DNA of 6,431 bases from CAYWNA01 sp964459305 (GCA_964459305.1 CAYWNA010000433.1:1-6431), one strand, 5' to 3'. Counted from the stretch's first letter, positions 1 to 6,430 are shown. Made by a program: numbers and translations. Notes: a model not told the origin generated them from the letters alone.

Positions 1-1
1 A

Positions 2-58
2 GGGCAACTGATCCGATGCCTGACCGTCGTCGAACAGGCTGTCCAAGCTGTCGTTTAA
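2..58 (+). CDS. Possible C-terminal tail of an upstream gene (partial)
   Basis: Reading from base 2 gives an open tail, GQLIRCLTVVEQAVQAVV, that ends at TAA 56-58. Of the two plus frames still open at the left edge this one looks more like protein; the other is rich in Arg and Cys. The tail is too short to assign a family. If real, its stop lies 49 bp before the preferred start of the HEAT-repeat gene, so the two could be co-transcribed. A non-coding reading is equally possible. Confidence 0.3.
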   Translation, partial: GQLIRCLTVVEQAVQAVV

Positions 59-97
59 CTGAATACCAATGACCAAGTCGACGCTAACTATTCAAGT

Positions 98-101
98 GAG
101 G
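98..101 (+). promoter_or_regulatory. Ribosome binding site deciding the HEAT-gene start
   Basis: GAGG lies 6 nt before the ATG at 108. The other in-frame ATG at 69 has no purine-rich motif ahead of it. Starting at 108 also puts a normal signal peptide right at the N terminus, whereas starting at 69 adds 13 unrelated residues in front of it. Both facts favour 108. Confidence 0.6.
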
Positions 102-107
102 TTTCCC

Positions 108-1868
108 ATGAGATACACGTTGCGCATCTTGTTTGCAGCCTGCGTGGTATTGACAACAACGGTCACAATCGCAGCCGCTGCCGACCTGCAGAAGCTGACC
201 GGTGACCTTGCCAGCGCGGATGAAAAGGTCGCGTTGGGTGCCATTGACGACTTGGGAAAGTTGGGCGTGGAGGCGAAGTCCGCCGTGCCGGCACTTACGA
301 AGGCTTTATCCCACGAGAGCAACGACGTTCGCTGGCACGCCGCGCGAGCGCTGGGTTCGATCGGACCGGAAGCCCAATCGGCGACACCGGCACTGCTTGA
401 AGCGTTGGGTGACGACGGCGCGGAAGTGCGTGCCTACGCCGCATTCGCTTTGGGCAAGATCGGCGATGATACGCCCGATGTGGTTGACGGCATCATCAAA
501 ACCGTGTTCGACAAGAATGTGTTGGTGCGTCGTGCATCGTTGAAAGCCCTGCGGGAAATCGACCCGCCCGAGGAAAAGGTACGGCCCATCGTGCTGAAGA
601 TCCTGGAAGAAGGGGATCCCGCAATCGTGATGCCGGCATTGCACACGCTTGCCGAAGACGGCAAAAAGGCGGTTCCGCGGTTGCGCAATGCCCTGAAACA
701 CGAGAGAGCATGTTATTGGGCATGCCTCGTTCTGGCCGAAATCGGTCCGGATGCGAAAGAGGCGGTTCCAGACATCAAGGACGTATTGAAGCACGAAGCC
801 CCCGACGTGCGTCTGCAGGCGCTCATTACGCTGGGCGAGATCGGGCCGGCATCCGAACCGCTCGTTTCGGACATCATCAAGGCGTTGGAGAACGACAAAT
901 TCGACGGCGTTCGCTACGCCGCCGCCTTTGCGTTGGGCAAAATCGGCACGAACCCGGAATCAACTAAGGTTTTGAATGCTGCGGTCGATGACGACGACCC
1001 GTTCCTGCAGATGGTCGGTGCTTGGGCATTAGCACGCAACAATCCCGATGACAAGGCGATGGTCGAGCGTGCCGTGAAACTGATCGTCGAGGCTTTCAAG
1101 TCCGACGACGTACACCGTCGACGCGCGGCGGCCAAGATGGCAGTGGAACTTGACGTACCGCACGAGATCGTTGCTCCTCTGCTGGTCAGTGCCCTTAGGG
1201 ACAAGGATTCGAGGGTCGTTGGCAATGCCATTGCGGCACTGGCAGAACTCGGGCCGAAAGCCCTGAAAAATGTTGGCGAAGCCCTGGGAAACAGGGCACT
1301 GCGGCCTTACGCCGTCGGACTGATCCGCCGCATGGGGCCGGAAGCCGAATCGGCGGTGCCGGCTATCATCAAGGCACTCGAAGAAGAACCGCAAACCGAC
1401 GACGACGTCCAGTTTCGTCGCGAGGTGCAGTTCGCATTGGCCGCCATCGGTCCTGGGGCTCGTGCTGCCGTGCCGGTCCTGATCCGGTCCATGTCGTCAC
1501 AGGACCGAGACGTGCGGGCGAGTGCGAGTTTTGCACTGGGCAAGATCGGACCGGCGGCCCGGGCGGCTGTGCCTGAGCTTCGTCAGAAACTGAGAAGCGA
1601 AAGCCCAATCGAAAAGCTCTCCGGCATCCTTGCGCTGTTGCAGATCCAGCCGGGAGACCGACGACTTGCGCGGGTGGCCGCGCCCATGTTGCTGAAAGCT
1701 CTGGACAGCGAGCACGAACTCGTGCGAGCCGAAGCCGCAGCGGCGGTGGGCAGACTCGGCGACCAGGGCAAACCGATGATTCCGCGACTGAAGCGGCTTT
1801 TGGATGACGAAAGTCCTCATGTTCAAACGTTAGCGGCTGAAGCTCTAAAGAAGCTCGGAGCTGAATAA
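108..1868 (+). CDS. Exported HEAT-repeat (PBS-lyase-type) scaffold protein
   Basis: The protein has 586 residues from ATG 108, or 599 if ATG 69 is used. It opens with a Sec-type signal peptide: MRYTLR, a hydrophobic stretch, then IAAAAD, with likely cleavage about 24-25 residues in. The rest is an almost unbroken array of about 16-17 helical repeats spaced 30-38 residues apart. Each has the form V-R-x-x-A-x-x-A-L-x-x-I-G-P followed by A-V-P-x-L. The string FALGKIG recurs three times (residues 126-132, 287-293 and 488-494 counted from ATG 69). No catalytic domain, heme motif or membrane anchor is visible, so a binding or scaffold role outside the cytoplasm is the reasonable inference; HEAT arrays generally bind proteins. 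Its partner is unknown. The next gene, an FHA-ABC transporter, starts 9 bp after its stop, which suggests one transcript and a shared envelope function. The repeat assignment is strong; the function is open. Confidence 0.88.
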   Translation: MRYTLRILFAACVVLTTTVTIAAAADLQKLTGDLASADEKVALGAIDDLGKLGVEAKSAVPALTKALSHESNDVRWHAARALGSIGPEAQSATPALLEALGDDGAEVRAYAAFALGKIGDDTPDVVDGIIKTVFDKNVLVRRASLKALREIDPPEEKVRPIVLKILEEGDPAIVMPALHTLAEDGKKAVPRLRNALKHERACYWACLVLAEIGPDAKEAVPDIKDVLKHEAPDVRLQALITLGEIGPASEPLVSDIIKALENDKFDGVRYAAAFALGKIGTNPESTKVLNAAVDDDDPFLQMVGAWALARNNPDDKAMVERAVKLIVEAFKSDDVHRRRAAAKMAVELDVPHEIVAPLLVSALRDKDSRVVGNAIAALAELGPKALKNVGEALGNRALRPYAVGLIRRMGPEAESAVPAIIKALEEEPQTDDDVQFRREVQFALAAIGPGARAAVPVLIRSMSSQDRDVRASASFALGKIGPAARAAVPELRQKLRSESPIEKLSGILALLQIQPGDRRLARVAAPMLLKALDSEHELVRAEAAAAVGRLGDQGKPMIPRLKRLLDDESPHVQTLAAEALKKLGAE

Positions 1869-1877
1869 CTTCGGTTC

Positions 1878-4442
1878 ATGCCTGACGAGTTCCCCTATCT
1901 TTTCGAAGTCGCGTCGGACCGCTCGCATCCGTTGAGCGGCCGCCAGACGTTGAGGTTCGGCGCTGGTGCCCCTGCCGACGTCGAATTGGACGACCTGCCG
2001 GGCGACCAATTGGTCTTTCAGGTCGAATTGAAGGACGATAGATGGTCTTTTCGACCGCTGGGTGGGGAAGTTACGCTCAGCGTCAATCAGGCCCCTGCCA
2101 CCCAACGAGTGCCGCTGAAACACCTCGCCATCATCCAAGCCGGACGCCATGTCTTCGTGTTCATCGAGCATGACGATCCGTCGGTGTCGACCAGCTTCGC
2201 CGCCAATCAATGGCTCGTCGAACAATTGCTCAGTACCTCCGGGCAAGCAGAGCCGCTGGCAAGAACGTTGCCACTCTCGGCAACGATGGAGATGGATCGC
2301 GACCAACTTCGCACCGTTGACAGGTCGTTCGTTCCGCTGGAGTTGCCCGGTGCGATCGAGTTGCAGGAAAGGCAAATGCTGATCGGCCGAGACCGCAGCC
2401 GCGCCGACATTTGTCTTCCCGAAGTCCGTGTTTCGCGCATGCACGCTTGGATATTGCGCCGCGGCAAGACTGCAACGATCACCGACCTGAAAAGCGCAAA
2501 TGGGACGTTTGTCAACGGCCATCGCATCGATCGGCCGAAGGTCATTCGGGAAGGCGACCGGATTCACATCGGTCCCTACAGCCTGGTTTTCACGGGCGCC
2601 GCCCTCTATCCGCTGACTCACGACAAGAACGTTCAGCTTGCGGCAGAGAACCTCGTGCGCCGAGTACCCGATCGCGAAAACCGCGGCCAGTTGAAAGTGA
2701 TCCTGGATGATGTCTCACTGGTGATTCGCCCGCGCGAGTTTCTGTGCATTTTGGGACCGAGCGGCTCCGGGAAATCGACTCTGCTGTCGGCCCTCAGCGG
2801 CCGCCGATGCCCGGACGAAGGGTGTGTTCTCCTGAACGGCGACGACCTCTACGTGCACTTCGACGCGTTGAAGCAAAACCTTGCTGTTGTGCCGCAAAAG
2901 GACGTACTTCATGATGTGCTCCCGCTGAACGCCGCGTTGCGTTACACGGCCAAGATGCGCCTGCCCGCCGATATGTCGAAGAAGGACATCAACGGACGCA
3001 TCTCGGAGATGCTCGATTCGGTCCATCTGACGCGGCACCAATCCACACAAATCCGCCGGCTTAGCGGCGGTCAAACCAAACGCGCCAGTTGGGTGAACGA
3101 AGCGATCTGCAATCCAAGTCTCATTTTCTTGGACGAGGTCACGTCGGGGCTTGATGAGCAGACCGATTGCGAAATGATGCAGTTGTTCCGCAAGATCGCC
3201 GACGATGGCAAGACGATCGTCTGTGTGACGCACAGTGTTACCTACGTGGAACAGAATTGCGACCTGGTGGCCGTGCTCACACCGGGCGGTGTCTTGGCTT
3301 TTGTAGGTCCGCCGGCAGACGCCCTGCAGTATTTCGACGTCACGCGCCTCGGCGATGTGTACGAGCGATTGGGTGAAAGATCACCAGCCGAATGGAAGCA
3401 ACGGTTCCGTGGAAGCACATATCATCAGGAGTACGTTGCACGCCGGTTGCCGGAAGCAATTGCCGACATGCCGGAAACGACCTTTGAACCAAAAAAGAAG
3501 CGTTTGCGGGAGCTGACGACGTTGCTGCGACAGTTTCGCCTTCTGACTTGCCGTTATCTCGCCATTGAGTTGGCCGACAAGAAAGCACTGGCCATGATGT
3601 TCAGCCAGAGCTTGTTCATCGGGGGACTGCTCATCTGGCTATTTGGCGATATTACCAAACTGGAACTCCCGGATCTCGCCGACGTAGCAACTCGGTTTGC
3701 CGAGGCCGACGGCATGACGTGGAGCGAAGCAACTGAATTCCCTGAGCTGGGGTACGAGGAGGAGTATCTCGCCGACGCAGAAGGCTATGTCGACGGAGTG
3801 GAACTGTCCAAACGTGCGGACTATTCGTCGAGGCTGCTGTTCTTGCTGTCCATCTCATGCATCTGGTTCGGATGTAACAACGCAGCCAAGGAAATCGTCA
3901 AGGAACGAGTCATTTACGTCAAGGAACGTGATGTCGGCTTGAATGTGTTGAGCTACTACGGCTCGAAGCTGGCCCTGCTGGGCTTCTTCAGCGTGCTGCA
4001 GGCATCGCTGCTGTTCTACTGTGTTCGCCACTTCACGAAGCTGGGAGGCGACGTGCCGGAGCAATGGCTCTTGCTGTCGCTATCGTCGCTGGCCGGCGTA
4101 GGGATGGGGCTGGCCATCTCGGCCATCGCCAATACGGAAGACTTCGCAGCGACGATCGTCCCCATCTCGTTGATTCCGCAGATCATCATGGCCGGTCTCA
4201 TCGCACCGCTACTGTATTACACACGTGAATTCTCGCAAGTCTTCATTTCGGCCTACTGGGCATACCAGGGGCTGCTCGGAACGCTGGAAACCTCGCTCCA
4301 AGATCGGTTGCGTGATGCAGGCAATTTGGATTTGGGTGCCGAATGGACGTTAGCGGCCGTCTCCAGCGTGTTGGTGGCCCACGTCGCCGTCTTGGCCATT
4401 GCAGCGATCATCTCCCTTTTCGTCCGCGATAGAGCGGCGTGA
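1878..4442 (+). CDS. FHA-domain ABC transporter, ATPase plus ABC2/ABCG-type permease in one chain
   Basis: This 854-residue inner-membrane half-transporter probably works as a dimer. Residues ~10-100 look like a degenerate FHA-like beta sandwich without binding motifs. Residues ~155-240 form a classic FHA domain, with GR at 170-171, SRxH at 186-189 and NGTFVNG at 208-214, predicted to bind phospho-threonine. The ATPase domain (~252-480) is complete: Walker A GPSGSGKST 293-301, Q-loop Q340, signature LSGGQ 395-399, Walker B LIFLDE 415-420, D-loop SGLD 423-426 and H452. About six membrane segments follow (near 570-590, 651-668, 695-717, 729-750, 757-780 and 826-848). The cytoplasmic KEIVKERVIYVKERDVG stretch (671-687) is typical of ABCG coupling regions. 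A 60-residue acidic loop between the first two membrane segments is unusual. The ATG at 1878 is the only reasonable start, because an in-frame stop lies 12 bases upstream; its ribosome site is poor (GGAG 17 nt away), hinting at translational coupling to the HEAT gene. All ATPase motifs are intact. The substrate and its cognate kinase are unknown. Confidence 0.93.
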   Translation: MPDEFPYLFEVASDRSHPLSGRQTLRFGAGAPADVELDDLPGDQLVFQVELKDDRWSFRPLGGEVTLSVNQAPATQRVPLKHLAIIQAGRHVFVFIEHDDPSVSTSFAANQWLVEQLLSTSGQAEPLARTLPLSATMEMDRDQLRTVDRSFVPLELPGAIELQERQMLIGRDRSRADICLPEVRVSRMHAWILRRGKTATITDLKSANGTFVNGHRIDRPKVIREGDRIHIGPYSLVFTGAALYPLTHDKNVQLAAENLVRRVPDRENRGQLKVILDDVSLVIRPREFLCILGPSGSGKSTLLSALSGRRCPDEGCVLLNGDDLYVHFDALKQNLAVVPQKDVLHDVLPLNAALRYTAKMRLPADMSKKDINGRISEMLDSVHLTRHQSTQIRRLSGGQTKRASWVNEAICNPSLIFLDEVTSGLDEQTDCEMMQLFRKIADDGKTIVCVTHSVTYVEQNCDLVAVLTPGGVLAFVGPPADALQYFDVTRLGDVYERLGERSPAEWKQRFRGSTYHQEYVARRLPEAIADMPETTFEPKKKRLRELTTLLRQFRLLTCRYLAIELADKKALAMMFSQSLFIGGLLIWLFGDITKLELPDLADVATRFAEADGMTWSEATEFPELGYEEEYLADAEGYVDGVELSKRADYSSRLLFLLSISCIWFGCNNAAKEIVKERVIYVKERDVGLNVLSYYGSKLALLGFFSVLQASLLFYCVRHFTKLGGDVPEQWLLLSLSSLAGVGMGLAISAIANTEDFAATIVPISLIPQIIMAGLIAPLLYYTREFSQVFISAYWAYQGLLGTLETSLQDRLRDAGNLDLGAEWTLAAVSSVLVAHVAVLAIAAIISLFVRDRAA

Positions 4443-4524
4443 TGGAGTGGTGAAAATCGGATGCCGCGCAGGAACTGGAATGCCGCGGTCGTCGTGTTAT
4501 GCCATCCGCGGACAAGTCCGACCT

Positions 4525-4588
4525 GTAGCCGAACTCGCCAGAGTTTGGTTTTTCCCTACACAGGCCAAAGTCTGGCGACTTCGGCTAC
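4525..4588. repeat. REP-like inverted hairpin doublet (REPIN/BIME architecture)
   Basis: Two 24-nt arms (4525-4548 and 4565-4588) face each other across a 16-nt spacer and match as inverted copies at 22 of 24 positions. Each arm reads GTAG from its outer end and then folds on itself: an 8-bp stem, CCGAACTC with GAGTTTGG in the left arm, around a GCCA loop. The right arm read on the minus strand has the same layout, with G-C replacing C-G at one stem pair. The two mismatches between the arms are therefore exactly the two bases of one stem pair and are compensated. A GTAG foot plus a short hairpin, in inverted pairs between convergent genes, is the known layout of REP sequences mobilised by TnpA-REP (RAYT) proteins. 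No such protein is in this window. Family membership is inferred; the structure itself is directly visible. Confidence 0.8.
4529..4553 (+). terminator. Candidate intrinsic terminator of the FHA-ABC transcript
   Basis: The left REP-like hairpin (stem 4529-4536 with 4541-4548, loop GCCA, one G-T wobble pair) is followed at once by five T residues (4549-4553). That is the layout of a rho-independent terminator for plus-strand transcription, 86 bp after the ABC stop codon. The T run is short and the stem only moderately stable. The minus-strand copy has no T run, so any termination would be one-directional. Confidence 0.4.
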
Positions 4589-4702
4589 ATGTGGAAAAGT
4601 GTCAATCCTGGCCGCGCGTGGTATAGCTTCATCTGAGCGTTGGAGTGATTCGCGGTCCTGTCATTCCGCCATTCCATCACTCCACCACGTCGCCACCTGG
4701 CC

Positions 4703-4718
4703 TCAATCCTTCAATCCT
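4703..4718. repeat. 8-bp tandem duplication at the oxidoreductase stop
   Basis: TCAATCCT occurs twice in tandem (4703-4710 and 4711-4718). On the minus strand this is AGGATTGA repeated, encoding the final GLKD and the stop. It looks like a small slippage duplication that set the present C terminus. Confidence 0.5.
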
Positions 4719-5950
4719 TTCAAATTGGCGTCAAGCTTCTCATCGCACTTCAGGACCTCCTCCCACGTGACGATCCGGCCTTCGTAGGCAGCCGTGCGGC
4801 CCAGGATCGTCAACAGATTGCTGCGCACGCTGGCGGCCACAGTGGGGTTGCTGCAGTCCTTGCTTTGGATGCTCGCATGGAAAGTGGCGATGTTGTTCAC
4901 CGCCCCTTGCTTGTAGATCGTCGGCGTTTTGCCGCCGCGGTAGAAGTTCTCTCCCCGGACCAGCACCTGGCCGCCGTATTGTGTCTCCAATACACCTTTC
5001 GAGCCGAACATGCGATTCCGGATTCCTTCCGGCTGGGTGCCGTGGCCGTTGAATTGGCGGGAGCTGAAGGTGACACCAACGTTATCGGGATACTGAAAGA
5101 CCACGCTGAAAGTGTCCCAGCACGTGCCGAAATCGCGTACCTTCTGTCCGCCCGTGCCGAAAGCACTCTCCGGCGGCTGGTTCATGATCCAGTTTGCCAC
5201 GTCCAGCGTATGGATATTCTGCTCGGTAATAATGTCGCCGGACAGAACCCGGTCGAGTCCCCAGGCCCGCAGGCGGGCCTCCGGGTTGTCCGCACCCTCT
5301 TTGGCAGCCTTGATCTGTCCCTGCCAAGGAATTCCAGCATGATAGGTGCTTTCGCCGAACGCAAATGTGCCGAGGGCCCCTTCGTGGACACGTTTGATGG
5401 CTTCGATATAGAACTCGTCGGCCCGCGTCTGGAAATCCACCAGGAAGCAGAGACCCTTCTCGGTCGCCTTCTTGCCACTTGCCTCGATGGTCTTGCAGCC
5501 TGGTACATCCACGGCGATCGGCTTGGCAACATACACATGCTTGCCGGCCGCCACCGCTGCCGCGGCTTGTTCGGGATGAAAATAGGGTGGGCTTTCGATG
5601 GCTACCGCATCCACGTCGTCGTTTTCCAGCAGACGTTTGTATCCCGATAGACCGGTATACAGCCGTGATGACGGAATCTCGAAGGCTTTACCGAGATTGT
5701 TCACACGATCTGCGAAATAATCGGCCCCTGCGACAACTTCGTACCCGCCGTGCGCTTTGAACAGGCCGGCAATCCAGGTCCCTCGCCCGCCGCAGCCGAG
5801 CAGCCCCAGCTTGACTTTCGGTTTGGCCTCGGTCTGCGCAATCGCGCTGGCCCCCATCAGGCTGAACGAAAGCGTTGCCGCTCCGACTCCGAATTGGCGG
5901 CGGTTCATATTCAAGTCTTGCCCTTGCTTATCAGGATTGCGGTCGGTCAT
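4703..5950 (-). CDS. Gfo/Idh/MocA-family oxidoreductase with Tat signal
   Basis: The protein has 415 residues and is predicted to be an NAD(P)-dependent dehydrogenase or a related sugar-acting enzyme; its substrate cannot be read from sequence. The N terminus has a twin-arginine signal (NRRQFGVG, R17-R18, then a hydrophobic stretch to about residue 38), so export in folded form with its cofactor is expected. The Rossmann nucleotide-binding motif GLLGCGGRGT is at 49-58. The family's E-K-P motif appears as A-K-P (A142-K143-P144), keeping the lysine. The stretch GDIITEQNIHTLDVANW (238-254) supplies the usual active-site His (H247) and a following Asp (D250). Length is normal for the family. The start at 5950 is chosen because AAGGAG sits 8 nt upstream; an internal Met at 5908 would still keep the Tat motif but has a weaker site. 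A remnant amidohydrolase lies 66 bp upstream on the same strand, suggesting a former or current operon. Such exported proteins are numerous in Planctomycetota. Confidence 0.93.
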   Translation of the reverse strand: MTDRNPDKQGQDLNMNRRQFGVGAATLSFSLMGASAIAQTEAKPKVKLGLLGCGGRGTWIAGLFKAHGGYEVVAGADYFADRVNNLGKAFEIPSSRLYTGLSGYKRLLENDDVDAVAIESPPYFHPEQAAAAVAAGKHVYVAKPIAVDVPGCKTIEASGKKATEKGLCFLVDFQTRADEFYIEAIKRVHEGALGTFAFGESTYHAGIPWQGQIKAAKEGADNPEARLRAWGLDRVLSGDIITEQNIHTLDVANWIMNQPPESAFGTGGQKVRDFGTCWDTFSVVFQYPDNVGVTFSSRQFNGHGTQPEGIRNRMFGSKGVLETQYGGQVLVRGENFYRGGKTPTIYKQGAVNNIATFHASIQSKDCSNPTVAASVRSNLLTILGRTAAYEGRIVTWEEVLKCDEKLDANLKGLKD

Positions 5951-6016
5951 CGATGGTTCTCCTTGTACGGATAGAAACAGTTCGGGTAGTATCGCACGTA
6001 TTGTATCAGGAAAGAT
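5951..6016 (-). other. Short spacer between the amidohydrolase remnant and oxidoreductase genes
   Basis: This 66-bp gap contains the oxidoreductase ribosome site. Its length is compatible with co-transcription from upstream of 6397. No terminator hairpin is visible here. Confidence 0.5.
5959..5964 (-). promoter_or_regulatory. Strong ribosome binding site of the oxidoreductase
   Basis: AAGGAG on the minus strand sits 8 nt before the ATG at 5950. This near-ideal site and spacing decide for that start over the internal Met at 5908. Confidence 0.75.
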
Positions 6017-6397
6017 TCACGCCTTGAATCCGAACACCCGCATCGCGGTGCCGCCCAATATCTTTGCTTGGTCTTCAGCCGACAGATGATCGATATCTGC
6101 CAAATAACGATGGTCGTCCTGGTACGGTTCAGGGTGCACTACTACGGCAAAATCCACACCGGCTCCGTCCATGCACTTCAGCAAATGCTCCGACGTCGCC
6201 GGCACGTCCGGCTGATACGGCCCCCGCGCGTGATATGGAAACCGGGGATCTTCCTTCCCAGCAAAGCAATGCAGATGCGTGTCCACGCGCGGCACTCGCC
6301 TCTGGACCTCGCCCGCCGCAGCCATTGCGGCACCAGCCAGCGCGGTCGCAGAGGTCGCCACTTGAAGGAATCGGCGTCTCTCTTGATTCGTGGTCAT
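6017..6397 (-). CDS. Internally deleted amidohydrolase-family protein with Tat signal (probable remnant)
   Basis: The reading frame has 126 residues. It starts with a strong twin-arginine signal (RRRFLQ at 7-12, then an Ala-rich hydrophobic stretch to about 29). Next comes the first strand of an amidohydrolase-type metal-dependent hydrolase, VDTHLHC, with the metal-binding H41-x-H43. A segment ending in the ...VVVHPEPYQDDHRYL stretch (to residue 99) follows. The chain then passes directly to LSAEDQAKILGGTAMRVFGF (105-124), which resembles the very C-terminal helix of these proteins (the N-terminal and C-terminal pieces are about 70 and 25 residues). Exported members are usually near 300 residues, so about 170-200 residues of barrel, including the later metal ligands and catalytic Asp, appear to be missing without loss of frame. 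Catalysis is therefore unlikely. The start at 6397 has GGAGG 15 nt upstream, a long spacing. The family call rests on recalled motifs, not a search; a naturally short protein is the alternative. Confidence 0.7.
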   Translation of the reverse strand: MTTNQERRRFLQVATSATALAGAAMAAAGEVQRRVPRVDTHLHCFAGKEDPRFPYHARGPYQPDVPATSEHLLKCMDGAGVDFAVVVHPEPYQDDHRYLADIDHLSAEDQAKILGGTAMRVFGFKA

Positions 6398-6414
6398 GGT
6401 AGATACTCGATTCC

Positions 6415-6430
6415 TCCGGCCAACGCCGGA
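6415..6430. other. Small hairpin overlapping the leader of the amidohydrolase remnant
   Basis: TCCGGC (6415-6420) and GCCGGA (6425-6430) form a perfect 6-bp stem around a 4-nt loop. On the minus strand it lies just before the start at 6397 and takes up part of the GGAGG ribosome site (6413-6417). It could be the foot of an upstream gene's terminator, cut by the window edge, or it could partly mask the ribosome site. Confidence 0.35.

Larger units (their letters stand above)
4443..4702. other. Convergent intergenic region
   Basis: These 260 bp separate the ends of two converging genes. I see no credible protein: the plus-strand open frames here lack a ribosome site and have Ser/Arg/Cys-rich translations. 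The region holds the REP-like hairpin doublet (4525-4588). It also has a small direct repeat ATGCCGCG (4461-4468 and 4480-4487), a pair of CCGCGG hexamers (4483-4488 and 4506-4511), and imperfect GGAGTG-rich inverted ends (4439-4452 and 4675-4688). Confidence 0.7.

Noticed and set aside
124..1480. Repeated FALGKIG and GPEA-AVPAL coding motifs as possible DNA repeats.
   Set aside because: They are explained by the protein's HEAT repeats and differ at codon level; there is no sign of recent tandem DNA duplication.
1866..1880. The HEAT and ABC genes are in the same frame, separated only by TAA and three codons, so stop readthrough would fuse them.
   Set aside because: A fusion would put the ATPase and FHA domains behind a secretion signal, on the wrong side of the membrane. 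No readthrough context is recognisable.
1845..2621. A 258-residue minus-strand open frame opposite the FHA region.
   Set aside because: It spans the gene boundary antisense to two well supported genes and shows no domain; a by-product of GC-rich codon use.
4483..4511. Two CCGCGG hexamers 17 nt apart as a hairpin terminator after the ABC gene.
   Set aside because: The stem is only 6 bp with a 17-nt loop and no T run follows; each hexamer is itself palindromic, so the pairing means little.
4399..4787. Short plus-strand open frames across the intergenic region.
   Set aside because: They run through the hairpin doublet and into the antisense of the oxidoreductase, have Ser/Arg-rich translations and no ribosome site.
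4865..5650. A 261-residue plus-strand open frame opposite the oxidoreductase.
   Set aside because: It is antisense to a gene with clear family motifs, its translation shows no recognisable domain, and no ribosome site was seen.
6000..6028. Minus-strand TTCAAG, 17 nt, TACAAT before the oxidoreductase: a possible sigma-70 promoter.
   Set aside because: The -10-like box matches 5 of 6 but the -35-like box only 3 of 6, and it lies inside the end of the preceding gene; too weak to annotate.
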